A stretch of DNA of 64,000 nt from Candidatus Rifleibacteriota bacterium. Its GTDB lineage: Bacteria > Muiribacteriota > Ozemobacteria > Ozemobacterales > Ozemobacteraceae. Where the stretch lies: contig JANJUX010000018.1 of the NCBI GenBank assembly GCA_024710355.1, forward strand, positions 1 through 64,000, written 5' to 3'. Below, piece by piece: positions 17,745 through 26,814 of the stretch. How positions within the stretch are numbered: position 1 is the stretch's first letter; each line of letters begins with the position of its first letter. The notes below the pieces were generated by a model that made no database searches, was not told the DNA's origin, and saw nothing but the letters and a program-made list of their open reading frames with translations. The translations under genes were made by a program, and so were the position numbers.

Positions 17745-18368
17745 ATGATGGCCAAAGTAGTTGAAATGCCAGACAAAGATCAAGAATATGAATATTTCTG
17801 CCGCTTACGGAGCATCCTGCTTCCGGGGTTGATCAATAAGAGATGGATTTCTTCCGTGCTGATCAATCTTGTGTCAAAGAAGTTTGGCAAAAGGATTCTG
17901 GAAGTTGGCTGCGGGACCGGAAGCGGTATTCTGGGAGCATACCCCGAAAGAGTTGTTGGCATCGATGTAAACCGTTATGCCGTAGATTTTTGCTGCCAGA
18001 AAGGCTTTAATGCCCACCATATTTTTGTCGGCAAGCCTTACCCATTTTCTGACGCTGCTTTTGACGTGTGCGTGCTTGACAATGTTCTTGAGCACATCGA
18101 AGACCCGGGGCAGACTGTAGATGAATGCCTGCGGGTAACCACGGAAAGCGGCGGTGTGATTGTGGTAGTGCCAGGAGAAAAGGGTTACGCAGCTGACCCC
18201 GATCACAAAAAATACTATGAGGCCGAACATCTTGCGCGCCTTGACCCGAGGCTTCAGCTTATCAAACTTTTCTCGCTGCCTTTTATTTTTAAAAGCAGCA
18301 CGATAAGTTCGATTTTTGCTTCTTATTGTCTGTCCGCAGTCTACCGAAAAAGCAGCACCAGAAGTTGA
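17745..18368 (+). CDS. Class I SAM-dependent methyltransferase
   Basis: Motif I is ILEVGCGTGSG, motif II VVGIDVNRYAVDFC, and motif IV FDVCVLDNVLEHIEDPG, so this is a class I (methyltransf_11-like) enzyme. At 207 residues it is a minimal catalytic domain with a short hydrophobic C-terminal part (FSLPFIFKSSTISSIFASY). It lies 102 bases after the radical SAM gene and ends head to head with pilC (18368/18369). It may modify the glycan or lipid made by this block. Substrate unknown. Confidence 0.8.
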   Translation: MMAKVVEMPDKDQEYEYFCRLRSILLPGLINKRWISSVLINLVSKKFGKRILEVGCGTGSGILGAYPERVVGIDVNRYAVDFCCQKGFNAHHIFVGKPYPFSDAAFDVCVLDNVLEHIEDPGQTVDECLRVTTESGGVIVVVPGEKGYAADPDHKKYYEAEHLARLDPRLQLIKLFSLPFIFKSSTISSIFASYCLSAVYRKSSTRS

Positions 18369-19568
18369 TTACTTCATACTTTGGGTCATTTTGAAAAGGG
18401 GCATGAAAACCGAAAGGGCGATGGCACCGATAATGATACCCATCGCAACGGTAAGCAACGGTGTAATTGCCGAAGTCAGGCCGTCGAGAGCCTCTTTTAC
18501 TTCGCGGTCGTAAAAGTCGGCGGCTTTGGTCAGCATGACGTCGAGATTACCGGTGTTTTCACCGACTTCGATCATCTTTTTTACCATCGGCGGGAAAATG
18601 GTTACCTTGACGAGGGTGCTGGCCAGGGTGTTACCCTGCTGAACCCCAATCGCCATGTTCGATATCATATCTTCCATCAGTGGGTTGCCCATAACCGATG
18701 CGGTGATCTGCAGTGCCTGAAGAATCGGGACGCCTGCACCCAGCAGTGAACAGAAGGTTCTTGAAAAACGGCTGACCGCAATTTTCTGGGTGAGGGGGCC
18801 AATGACCGGGCCCTTCAGGGTGATGTGAGCCATGATTACTTTGCCGATCTGGGTTTTCAGGCCAAAATAAAGAGCGGCAACAATGCCGGCAGCCCCGGCA
18901 ACGACCATCATGGAATTTTCCAGGAGCATGTCCGAGGCAAACATCATCACCTCTGTGATCTTGGGCAGTTCAACCTTCATTTTCTTGAACAGGCTCGAAA
19001 AGTTCGGGAAAATCTTTACCAGAAGAAAAATTACCCCGAGTACTGCCAGAACCAGCTGAATGACCGGCATTGTCAGTGCGCCTTTGATCTTGCCGCGGAT
19101 TTCGGCGTCGGCTTCGGCAAAGGCAGCCAGTCTCTGCAGAACCTGGTCGAGCATGCCGCCGGCCTCACCGGCTTCACACATGTTGCAGTAAATCTTGTCA
19201 AAAATTGTCGGATGTTTACGGATCGATACCGAAAAAGACTGCCCTGACTGCAGGTCGCGGCCGATTGAATTCAGAATGCCCTTGAAATACATATTCTGCG
19301 TCTGGTCAGCCAGAATACCAACCGCTTCTACGAGAGGGATGGCCGCGCCGACCAATGTCGACAGCTGAACTGTAAATACCATCATGTCTTTTTTCGAGAC
19401 ACTGCCACCAAAGCCGAAGCCGGCGCTGGCCTTGACTTCTTTGGCCTTGACCAGATAATAGCCCTTGTCTGAAAGACGATTGGCCAGTTCCTGGAGGTTG
19501 GGGGCCTCAAGGGTGGTTTTGATAATGTCGCCCTTGGAGTCTTTTACTTCACAATCGTATTTTGGCAT
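18369..19568 (-). CDS. pilC: PilC/GspF inner-membrane platform protein
   Basis: The 399-residue protein has an N-terminal cytoplasmic piece (about 1-65) and two T2SSF domains of about 120 residues each, each ending in membrane helices (for example PVIQLVLAVLGVIFLLVKIFP and ITPLLTVAMGIIIGAIALSVFMP). GEAGGMLDQVLQRLA and GENTGNLDVMLTKAADFYD are the paired family motifs. It recruits the PilB motor to the pilus base. SD GAGAGG lies seven bases before the ATG. It is 18 bases downstream of pilB in the same direction. Confidence 0.95.
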   Translation of the reverse strand: MPKYDCEVKDSKGDIIKTTLEAPNLQELANRLSDKGYYLVKAKEVKASAGFGFGGSVSKKDMMVFTVQLSTLVGAAIPLVEAVGILADQTQNMYFKGILNSIGRDLQSGQSFSVSIRKHPTIFDKIYCNMCEAGEAGGMLDQVLQRLAAFAEADAEIRGKIKGALTMPVIQLVLAVLGVIFLLVKIFPNFSSLFKKMKVELPKITEVMMFASDMLLENSMMVVAGAAGIVAALYFGLKTQIGKVIMAHITLKGPVIGPLTQKIAVSRFSRTFCSLLGAGVPILQALQITASVMGNPLMEDMISNMAIGVQQGNTLASTLVKVTIFPPMVKKMIEVGENTGNLDVMLTKAADFYDREVKEALDGLTSAITPLLTVAMGIIIGAIALSVFMPLFKMTQSMK

Positions 19569-19586
19569 TTAAAACCTCTCTTTGCG

Positions 19587-21275
19587 TCAGTCAGAACGGG
19601 CCAGAGCAAAAACCTCTTCGGGTGTGGTCAGACCCTGGGTAAATTTCAGAACCGCATCGTCCTTAAGTGTCTGCATGCCGAGCCTGATTGCCTCGTTTTT
19701 AAGATCGTCGGGGCCGACCTTCTGAATGATCATGCGTCGCAGATTTTCGTGCGTATACATGACCTCATGAATACCGACACGGCCCTTATAGCCTGTTTTT
19801 GCACACTTGTCACAGCCCTTGCCACGATAATAAGTGCCGTTGATCGCTTCGGGTGGCAACCCCAGATCGGCGATTGTTTCTGGGGTAATTTCGCTGTCGA
19901 CTTCTTTGCAGAACTTGCAGACTCGACGGCCAAGGCGCTGCGAAACGATACAAAGAAGCGCCGAAGAAACCAGAAACGGCTCTACTCCCATATCTACGAG
20001 TCGAATCGCAGTACTCGGCGCATCGTTGGTATGCAGAGTCGCAAAAACCAGATGGCCGGTAAGAGCCGCTTCAACCGCGATACTGGCTGTTTCTTCATCC
20101 CGGATCTCACCAAGCATGATAACATCAGGGTCTTGTCGAAGAAAGGCGCGCAGAACCGTTGAAAAGTTCAACTCAATTTCTGGGCGCACCTGAACCTGAT
20201 TGATGTATTTAATTTTATATTCGACCGGATTCTCAACCGTGCAGATATTGATATCTGGCCCCTTGATGGCGTTAAGACAGGAATACAGGGTGGTAGTTTT
20301 GCCCGAGCCTGTCGGACCCGTAACCAGACACATACCATTCGGAGACTGAATGGCTTTTTTTACCATGTCGTAGTTGGTCGGCGCAAAACCCATCTGGTCG
20401 AGCTGAACGTTGACGTTCGATTTATCAAGAATTCGCAGACAGGCCTTTTCGCCCCACGCTGTCGGAATGGTGTTGACACGGAAATCGATCGGCTTGTCCA
20501 TGATCGTCATCTGAATTCGGCCATCCTGGGGCAGACGGCGTTCTGAGATGTCCATGCCGCTGAGAATCTTGATTCTCGACATTACCGAGGGCAGAGCTTC
20601 CGGCTGCAGGTTCATCGAAATGATAAGGTTGCCGTCGATACGCAGTCTGACACGCAGCTCCCCTTCGTCGGGCTCGATATGAATATCAGAAGCGCCCTTC
20701 TGAACCGCAGAGGTTAAAACCAGATTGACAAGTTTAATGATCGGGGTTTCTTCGCTTGCCTTTTTGAGGCCGTCAAGAGCTGCTCCATCAGCGCCGCCGC
20801 CGTCTTCGCCACCGGACATGGCGTTAAGAGCGTCGGCCATTGCACCGGCGACATAAAGGCGGTCAGTCGCATCGGCGATCTGGTTTTCTGAGCAGATCGC
20901 CCTGACCACTTCGCAGTTGTTCTGAAACTGAATTTCGTCGATGATAAATACATCGAGCGGGTCTGCCATACCGATCATCAGGCTTTTGCCATCAAAGCTG
21001 ATAGGCACCAGATTGTGCTTGCGGCAGATCTTCTCGGGCACCATTTTGAGTACTTCGGGCTTGATCTCAACCTTGCTGAGATCGACGAATGGCACTTTCA
21101 GCTGCTTGCCGAGTATGGGCAGCAGCTTGTCTTCTGTCAGGTAGCCAAGCTCGATAAGAACCTGACCAATGCGCTTGCCGCGCTTTTTCTGCTCGGCCAG
21201 AGCAATGTTGAGTTCTTTTTCGCCGACATGGCCTGCTTCTATAAGCAGTTGTCCGATTTTTTTGCGTTTAAACAT
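19587..21275 (-). CDS. pilB: PilB/GspE extension ATPase
   Basis: Hexameric motor that drives pilus or pseudopilus assembly. An MshEN-type N-terminal domain (about 1-140) is followed by the GspE ATPase: Walker A GPTGSGKT (320-327), Asp box, Walker B VIMLGEIRD (385-393), His box LVFATLHTND, and the tetracysteine zinc site (Cys453, 456, 488, 491). Length 562 is typical of PilB. A Gly/Ala-rich insert (about 154-168) links the domains. No retraction ATPase (PilT) is present in the window, so retraction cannot be judged. Confidence 0.96.
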   Translation of the reverse strand: MFKRKKIGQLLIEAGHVGEKELNIALAEQKKRGKRIGQVLIELGYLTEDKLLPILGKQLKVPFVDLSKVEIKPEVLKMVPEKICRKHNLVPISFDGKSLMIGMADPLDVFIIDEIQFQNNCEVVRAICSENQIADATDRLYVAGAMADALNAMSGGEDGGGADGAALDGLKKASEETPIIKLVNLVLTSAVQKGASDIHIEPDEGELRVRLRIDGNLIISMNLQPEALPSVMSRIKILSGMDISERRLPQDGRIQMTIMDKPIDFRVNTIPTAWGEKACLRILDKSNVNVQLDQMGFAPTNYDMVKKAIQSPNGMCLVTGPTGSGKTTTLYSCLNAIKGPDINICTVENPVEYKIKYINQVQVRPEIELNFSTVLRAFLRQDPDVIMLGEIRDEETASIAVEAALTGHLVFATLHTNDAPSTAIRLVDMGVEPFLVSSALLCIVSQRLGRRVCKFCKEVDSEITPETIADLGLPPEAINGTYYRGKGCDKCAKTGYKGRVGIHEVMYTHENLRRMIIQKVGPDDLKNEAIRLGMQTLKDDAVLKFTQGLTTPEEVFALARSD

Positions 21276-21360
21276 GGCTGTCAGCCAACTATTCTACTCT
21301 ATTCCTGTCGCTTTGGAAACAGCAAAATAATTGGAAAAATCAACAGCGCTGCAGAGGCTT

Positions 21361-22110
21361 TTATTGGGCGGCTTCCCAGTATTTGCGGCGGGCTTCCATG
21401 TAGTGTGGGTTCAGCTTGATGGCGATGCGAAATTCTTCCATGGCCTCGTCAAGGTGCCCTTTTTTGCGCAGAATGATGCCGAGATGAAAATGCAGGTCGG
21501 CATATTCCGGGTGGTCTTTGATCAGCCGGCGGTATTCTGCCTCTGCCTGGTCAAGCAACCCCAGCTCAGAAAAAATTGCGCCAAGGTCGATGGTGACGCT
21601 GCCTCTGACGAGCTTGGCTCCCATGCTGTCTTCGATAACCTGTCGGTATTCTTTCATGGCTTTGGTAACTGAGCCCTGGTCTTCGTAAATGCGGCCAACG
21701 TAGTAGCGGGCGGCGGCATAACGCGGGTTGATGGCCAGGGCATTGGCAAAGCTTGCGAGCGCTTTATCGAAGGCTTTGCTGTCGTAAAAAATCAGACCGA
21801 CATTGAAATGGGCGTCGGCAAAGCGTGGATTAAGCGTCAGCACCGATTCATAGGATGCTACGGCCTGGTCTCTGTCGCCAAGTTCGCGGTAGGCGTGCCC
21901 GAGGTGGGTGTAATAAACCGGGTTTTTCGGGTTCTGGTTAACTGCTTTGATATAACAGAAAGAGGCCTTATCGAACTGCCCCTTGAGAAAAAAGGCATTG
22001 CCCAGATAAAATAGCTTTTCGTGATCATTCGGGTGGGTTCGCAGGTGCTTGATGCAGGCATCTATAACCTCATCAAGCAGACCTTCGCGGTAGGTCGACG
22101 CCTCGGCCAT
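21361..22110 (-). CDS. TPR-repeat protein beside pilB
   Basis: The 249 residues consist of about seven tetratricopeptide repeats (for example AHYNVGLIFYD-type and YADLHFHLGIILRKKGHLDEAMEEF) with no signal peptide, so it is a cytoplasmic adaptor. SD AGAGGAGA precedes the ATG. It lies 85 bases upstream of pilB in the same direction; a PilF/PilW-like role is conceivable, but those are lipoproteins and this is not. Partner unknown. Confidence 0.8.
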   Translation of the reverse strand: MAEASTYREGLLDEVIDACIKHLRTHPNDHEKLFYLGNAFFLKGQFDKASFCYIKAVNQNPKNPVYYTHLGHAYRELGDRDQAVASYESVLTLNPRFADAHFNVGLIFYDSKAFDKALASFANALAINPRYAAARYYVGRIYEDQGSVTKAMKEYRQVIEDSMGAKLVRGSVTIDLGAIFSELGLLDQAEAEYRRLIKDHPEYADLHFHLGIILRKKGHLDEAMEEFRIAIKLNPHYMEARRKYWEAAQ

Positions 22111-22173
22111 CCAATAATCTCCTCTGAAAATCTGTTTTGACAGATTATTCTGTCATTCAGAGCCTCACACTGC

Positions 22174-22198
22174 AAGCATTTTTTGCAAAAAAATGCTT
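22174..22198 (-). terminator. AT-rich hairpin between the unknown gene and the TPR gene
   Basis: AAGCATTTTTT and AAAAAATGCTT form an 11-bp stem around a very short loop, and flanking CTGC bases could extend it. It lies 60 bases after the stop at 22258 on the minus strand. It may terminate or pause transcription ahead of the pilB cluster, but it lacks a GC-rich stem. Confidence 0.35.
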
Positions 22199-22257
22199 CT
22201 GCCTGCAGTAAAAAAACAAACCGGGCAAAAATTCATTGAACTTTCGGCAGAGCCGAA

Positions 22258-22977
22258 TCAGACTTCTGAAAGAACTGCCTTAACGTCCTTGCCGAGTTTC
22301 GTTCTTGGCTCAAACTTTCTGAATGCGGGTTTGTCGGTGCAATAAATATGCAGAACTTCCAGACCTTCGTAATTTCTTTTCTGCAAACCCTGACGCATTG
22401 AAACAAATACTGGCTGCAGCTGTTTAAGACCCTCTTCCGGTTCAAACTGCTCGCGGGTGAAAAAACGATACTTGTGAATAACCCCGTCATCACGGCGAAA
22501 AATATCTACTTCTGGCTCTTCAAGCAGCCTTGAGCGGGCAGAAAAATTGCGGACATCGAAAAAATGCTGACGTTCATAGTCTTCGTAAATCGTCGCACCC
22601 CAGATGTAGGGGTTTCGGAAAAGCCAGAGCGGGAAAACCGGGCTGAGAAAATTCTTCAGGCTGTCTATCAGGTCATAGTTGTATTCGCTTTCCCGCACCG
22701 AAACATGCAGGTCACCATTTTGCAGCCTGAATTCGCCGCCTTCAATAAACCGGCCGGCAATCTTTTCGATTTTTTCTGGCTTGGGAATGCTTAGCAGAAT
22801 CTTTTTGGTGCGGTCATTTATCGTCGAATAAAATTCGCTGGGCTGGTCGAGATAATCGACTTCAATGTCGCAGACAGGAAACAGGAAAATCCGCTCAAAT
22901 ACAGCCTGAAATACTTCACGGTCTTTCCGGTCACTCACAAAAACATGCTGTTCAAGAATCTGGCTTTCCTGGTTCAT
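22258..22977 (-). CDS. Protein of unknown function paired with the SpoIIE-like gene
   Basis: I do not recognise a family. The 239-residue protein has no signal peptide or membrane helix, many aromatic and acidic residues, and segments such as FFSPVFPLWLFRNPYIWGATIYEDYERQHFF-type aromatic clusters near the middle. It starts three bases after the phosphatase gene stop, so the two are co-transcribed and probably co-translated. A regulatory target or partner of that phosphatase is possible, from context only. Confidence 0.65.
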   Translation of the reverse strand: MNQESQILEQHVFVSDRKDREVFQAVFERIFLFPVCDIEVDYLDQPSEFYSTINDRTKKILLSIPKPEKIEKIAGRFIEGGEFRLQNGDLHVSVRESEYNYDLIDSLKNFLSPVFPLWLFRNPYIWGATIYEDYERQHFFDVRNFSARSRLLEEPEVDIFRRDDGVIHKYRFFTREQFEPEEGLKQLQPVFVSMRQGLQKRNYEGLEVLHIYCTDKPAFRKFEPRTKLGKDVKAVLSEV

Positions 22978-22980
22978 TGG

Positions 22981-24501
22981 CTACTCCGATTTGGCATAGA
23001 TAAGAGTGTGATCTTCAACGGGCGGTTGCCCATGATTACCGGGTTTCAACTGCCTGCCCAGACTATCGAGCATGGCCGCTGCACTCTGTTCCGGCAATCT
23101 GTCGAGCATCTGGCGAAGTTCTTCGAGACTGATGCGTTCGCGCCCATCACTCGGAAACTCGGTAACTCCCTCAGTATAAAGTAAAATGCCATCGCCGGGC
23201 AACAACTGAATATTCTGGTTTTTATAAGGTTCGACACCTTTGTTGAACAGACCGAGCGGTACACCTGGGTCGAGCTGGGGGATTTCAACATAACCGCTGC
23301 GGCTGCGGTTGACTAACGGAACAGCATGGCCGGCGAGAGCGACGCTTACCGATCGGTCACCGGCTTTTAATAACACTGCTGCGGCTGTTGCAAAAAGATC
23401 ATGCATCTGGTCGGAATTCATGATGCCGGAAAGACGATTCAGGATTTCGGCTGGGGAATTGCAGCTTTCAGAAAAGCAGCTGAGCATCGTGTGCAGCCGG
23501 CAGAGAAACATGGCGGCCTTGAGCCCATGACCAGAGCATTTGCCGATCAAAATCATCATGCGGTTGCCCGGCATGTTAAGATAAAGATGAAAATCTCCAG
23601 AATGTTCAGTTGAATAGCGGGCTGACTGAGCTATTTCCCAGCCCCGGATCGCCGGGGCTGAATCGGGCAGTAAATCTGAAAAAATGGTTTTTGCCAGCTG
23701 ATACTCGGCCTGTTGCTGCTTTAGCTGTGTGTTGCTGTAAAAAAGCTCGTGATTTTCGAGCATGATTGCCAGTCCCCTGGCGGTCTCAGTCAGCAACTGC
23801 CTTGTTTCTGCGTTAATCTGTGATTTATGGTCACAGATTAAGGCCAGAACACCATGGAGTTGATTGAAAAAAGCTACGGGAATCAGCAGTCCCCTCTCGT
23901 CAGCAGCGTCGCCAACCGGGAAAGCGTGCAGGCCGATATGGATACTGTTGCGACGCAGGCTTTTTGAATCGGTGAAACCGATGATTTTTTCGCGAATTTC
24001 TTCTGCCAGACTGTCGCCCGGCAGAATGCGCCGAATAATTCTGCCGGCACCAGAGCGGGTTCCGGCGATAAAATCCGGCTGATTATCGTTCATGGCAAAA
24101 TACAGGAAGGTCTGATTCTGAATTACTTCGGCAATGAAAGCCAGGGCCCCCTCAAACTTCTGCTTTAGGCCTTTTTCCGGATCGATCAGATGGAGAAAAT
24201 GCTGGATGGCTGCGGAAGGATTCTGCAGGTGAAGCTCGGATTGTAATGTTGCTTCGCCGCTGGGATCTGATTCTGGTTTTTTGGCAAATACCTGTTTTGC
24301 AGAGCCAGTCTGGTGAATGCTCTCTGACAAACTAACAAAACCGGCTGTAAAAGACGCCAGAAGCAGGACAAGAGAAATTATGGCTGCAATATTGCTGATG
24401 TCATGATAGACGAGGCTGCGCATGACCACCAGCAGGCTGACAAGAAAAACAGCCACACTGGCTTTAAAGATTTTTTTTCTGTTTCCGGTCAGATTTTTCA
24501 A
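22981..24501 (-). CDS. Membrane GAF-SpoIIE (PPM) protein with altered metal-site residues
   Basis: Two membrane helices (about 12-30 and 34-57), a GAF-like sensor region (about 100-250), a short coiled coil and a SpoIIE/RsbU-type PPM domain (about 285-500). Family landmarks remain: SGDFHLY (GDF at 302-304), SGHGLKAAMF, ALAGHAVPLV, LLPGDGILLYTEGVTE. Two Asp residues that normally bind Mn/Mg are changed: GDVSGHG reads GKCSGHG (Lys321) and YTDG reads YTEG (Glu444). The loss of the first Asp to Lys suggests low or no phosphatase activity, or a sensing role. It could control a partner-switching pathway, although no anti-sigma factor kinase lies nearby. Confidence 0.8.
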   Translation of the reverse strand: MKNLTGNRKKIFKASVAVFLVSLLVVMRSLVYHDISNIAAIISLVLLLASFTAGFVSLSESIHQTGSAKQVFAKKPESDPSGEATLQSELHLQNPSAAIQHFLHLIDPEKGLKQKFEGALAFIAEVIQNQTFLYFAMNDNQPDFIAGTRSGAGRIIRRILPGDSLAEEIREKIIGFTDSKSLRRNSIHIGLHAFPVGDAADERGLLIPVAFFNQLHGVLALICDHKSQINAETRQLLTETARGLAIMLENHELFYSNTQLKQQQAEYQLAKTIFSDLLPDSAPAIRGWEIAQSARYSTEHSGDFHLYLNMPGNRMMILIGKCSGHGLKAAMFLCRLHTMLSCFSESCNSPAEILNRLSGIMNSDQMHDLFATAAAVLLKAGDRSVSVALAGHAVPLVNRSRSGYVEIPQLDPGVPLGLFNKGVEPYKNQNIQLLPGDGILLYTEGVTEFPSDGRERISLEELRQMLDRLPEQSAAAMLDSLGRQLKPGNHGQPPVEDHTLIYAKSE

Positions 24502-24588
24502 GGTTTATTTGCCTGACAGTTTTCTTTACTGCTTATTGCTTATTTGTCTGCACAGATGCTCGAAAGTTAAAGTCGCCGTTAAGCACGA

Positions 24589-24606
24589 TGCCCGCCAGAG
24601 CGGGCA
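24589..24606 (-). terminator. Small GC-rich hairpin after the HEAT protein gene
   Basis: TGCCCGC and GCGGGCA pair as a 7-bp stem with loop CAGA (mirror on the minus strand), 28 bases after the stop at 24634. There is no U-tract, so it is at best a weak terminator. Confidence 0.3.
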
Positions 24607-24633
24607 CCATTGTATCTGTGTTCTGTCTTAATT

Positions 24634-25077
24634 TCAGGCGGCGCGGTAATTTTCGTAAGAGCGGCCTGACCGAACTTCGAGGTTGCGGCAATGACTTGCC
24701 ATGGCTTCGATTGCTGCCGGGTCACCAATTTTTGCCAGGGCCTCACCAGCGGCCAGACTGACTTCTTCTCTTGGGTCTTCGAGTGCTTCGATCAGAGCTT
24801 CAACTACTGCAGTTCCGCGGCGATCACCAAGCTGCAGGCATGAGATTTTTCTGATGCGCCAGTCCGGGCTTTTGAGGCCTTTGATGTAACGCCAGGTCTG
24901 GTCGACCGGAGTTACAGTTGCCAGTGGCACGACTTTGCCGCGGGTTCTGGCTGGCAGAGGGGTTTCTTCTTCGCCTTTCCAGCGACGCCAGAGGCCGGCG
25001 AAAACTTTTTCGAACATGAACCAGCCTACAAAGTAAACCATTGTAAGGGCGATAATCTTGAGTTCAATGTGCATCAT
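24634..25077 (-). CDS. Small membrane-anchored HEAT-repeat protein
   Basis: An N-terminal membrane helix (about 7-24) is followed by a basic stretch and about two HEAT/PBS-lyase repeats (WRIRKISCLQLGDRRGTAVVEALIEALEDPREEVSLAAGEALAKIGDPAA). The repeat type is like that of the long HEAT protein at 2.5-4.9 kb but the gene is only 147 codons. Likely a protein-binding module at the inner face of the membrane. Function unknown. Confidence 0.75.
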   Translation of the reverse strand: MMHIELKIIALTMVYFVGWFMFEKVFAGLWRRWKGEEETPLPARTRGKVVPLATVTPVDQTWRYIKGLKSPDWRIRKISCLQLGDRRGTAVVEALIEALEDPREEVSLAAGEALAKIGDPAAIEAMASHCRNLEVRSGRSYENYRAA

Positions 25078-25146
25078 ATAAATGCCTCCTGATTCTATTT
25101 TCTTCGAGAACCATCGGCAGAATGCACCCTGAAGTTTATACCTCTT

Positions 25147-26700
25147 TTACCACCCGGCAGAATCTACAGGCCAGTCGGAAAGCTCTGGTTTTGCTCTTCC
25201 TGTCAGAACGTCGAGAAGGGCGTTTATCGCCGGCGTTCTGAAGCCGAAGGTAGCGGCGCAGGTGCCTATGTCGGGGCATCCGGCCAGGTCATAGGGATTG
25301 CGCAGAGCGACAACGGCGACATTTTCGGTTTTGGCCCTGACAGCTCTGACAGCCTGCAATTGATCCTTGAATAGATGCCCGTTGTAGGTGAAAAAGACGA
25401 CCCGGGTTGTGGCGCTGATTTTAAGCTTTTCAAGGCCGGCTGAAAGTTCGTTGAACGTTGATTTGGGCTCGTAGACAAAAGTGGCGGCCTTTGGGTATTC
25501 TTCGCTGAGAACTTTGACCAGGCTGCCCTGTTTATGCTCCTCTTCAACCTGAACGAGCGAAGAAATCTGTGGCACAACGAACATTATGTCGGAGCCGTCA
25601 CCTTGCATCGGTATCATTTGAGGTGAACAGCGCAGAAACTTGACGCTTTTTTCATGCAGCTCTTTTATTAAAGGAACGTGCTGTCGCTGCCAGTCACTGA
25701 TTGCGCCGGTCGAATCCGCTTCGGGCAGGCGTTTTCTGGCGGCGGCAATTCTTGCGAGGCTTTCGTCGACACGTCTGGCGGTTTCTTTGTTTTCCTGCGC
25801 CTGTTTTAAAAGAGTTTCGGCAGTCAGGCGCTGTTGGTCGAGGCGATGACAGATCAGCAGCAGGTCAGCGCCGGCATGAAACGACATGCTGGCGGCCTGG
25901 GCGATTCCGAATGACTCGGTTATTGCTCCCATTTCGAGATCGTCGGTAACCAGAATGCCTTTGAATTTGAGCTGGTCGCGTAGCAGGCCGGTAAGAACGC
26001 TTTTCGACAGAGTTGCCGGCAGGTCTTTTGCCGCTTCAAACGCCGGAAAAAATACATGGGCTGTCATTATTGCCGCCACATCAGCCTCGATGGCCTTTTT
26101 GAATGGCAGCAGTTCAAAAGAGTGCAGGTGTTCGGCAGAGTAGGGGATAACCGGTAGGGTGAGGTGCGAGTCAACCTGTGCATGTCCCTTGCCGGGAAAA
26201 TGCTTGGCACAGGCAAGAACGCCGGCTTTCTGCAGGCCACGGATGGCTGCGCTGCCGTAAAGGGCAACCTGCTCGGGGCGATCGCCAAAAGATCGGGCGC
26301 CGATTCCAGGGTTATCGGGGTGGTTGATGTCGAGAACCGGTGCCAGGTTCCAGTTCAGGCCGAGGCTGAGCATTTCTTTACCCATGGCGTAATGAGAAGC
26401 TTCGGCCAGCCCTGTGCTGCCGGTTGCCGCCAGGGCCATGGCCGACGGAAACAGGCTGCCGCGACTGAGAATGCGCATGACCAGCCCGCCTTCCTGGTCG
26501 ATCGAGGCGAAAATTTTCTGGCCGGCGGCTTCAGAAATCTTTTTGAGATGGCCGGGAAGCTTTTCCGGGTCAGTGAGGTTTCTGGCAAAAACGATGACAC
26601 CGCCAATACCCCACTCTTCAACAAAAGACAGAAATTCGTCTGATGGCTCTTCGCCCTGGTAGCCGACTATAAACAACTGACCGATCTGTTTCTTCTGCAT
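25147..26700 (-). CDS. nagZ: Beta-N-acetylhexosaminidase NagZ (GH3)
   Basis: GH3 catalytic domain (about 1-330): SIDQEGGLVMR, PVLDINHPDNPGIGARSFG, the His-Asp loop KHFPGKGHAQVDSHLTLP (166-182, the mobile loop specific to NagZ-type enzymes) and the nucleophile region VTDDLEMGAI (251-260). A second domain (about 350-517) makes it the two-domain type seen in Bacillus. It removes GlcNAc from peptidoglycan fragments. There is no signal peptide, so it should act in the cytoplasm on recycled muropeptides. A NamZ-like protein is encoded at 48.6 kb, but the two are not linked. Confidence 0.92.
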   Translation of the reverse strand: MQKKQIGQLFIVGYQGEEPSDEFLSFVEEWGIGGVIVFARNLTDPEKLPGHLKKISEAAGQKIFASIDQEGGLVMRILSRGSLFPSAMALAATGSTGLAEASHYAMGKEMLSLGLNWNLAPVLDINHPDNPGIGARSFGDRPEQVALYGSAAIRGLQKAGVLACAKHFPGKGHAQVDSHLTLPVIPYSAEHLHSFELLPFKKAIEADVAAIMTAHVFFPAFEAAKDLPATLSKSVLTGLLRDQLKFKGILVTDDLEMGAITESFGIAQAASMSFHAGADLLLICHRLDQQRLTAETLLKQAQENKETARRVDESLARIAAARKRLPEADSTGAISDWQRQHVPLIKELHEKSVKFLRCSPQMIPMQGDGSDIMFVVPQISSLVQVEEEHKQGSLVKVLSEEYPKAATFVYEPKSTFNELSAGLEKLKISATTRVVFFTYNGHLFKDQLQAVRAVRAKTENVAVVALRNPYDLAGCPDIGTCAATFGFRTPAINALLDVLTGRAKPELSDWPVDSAGW

Positions 26701-26755
26701 ATGCTTCCTGGTTAGAAATCTTGGGATTACCCCTGAAAAAAACGCCTGCGGGTTA

Positions 26756-26784
26756 TTTAAACAGGTGGCAGAATAGGGTATAAT
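26756..26784 (+). promoter_or_regulatory. Promoter of the zinc-ribbon beta-propeller gene
   Basis: -10 TATAAT (26779-26784) is a perfect match, with -35 TTTAAA (26756-26761) 17 bases away. The gene starts at 26815 after an AAGGAG ribosome site. Confidence 0.5.
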
Positions 26785-26814
26785 GCAGCTGCCATTTTTT
26801 CAAGGAGATGCCAC

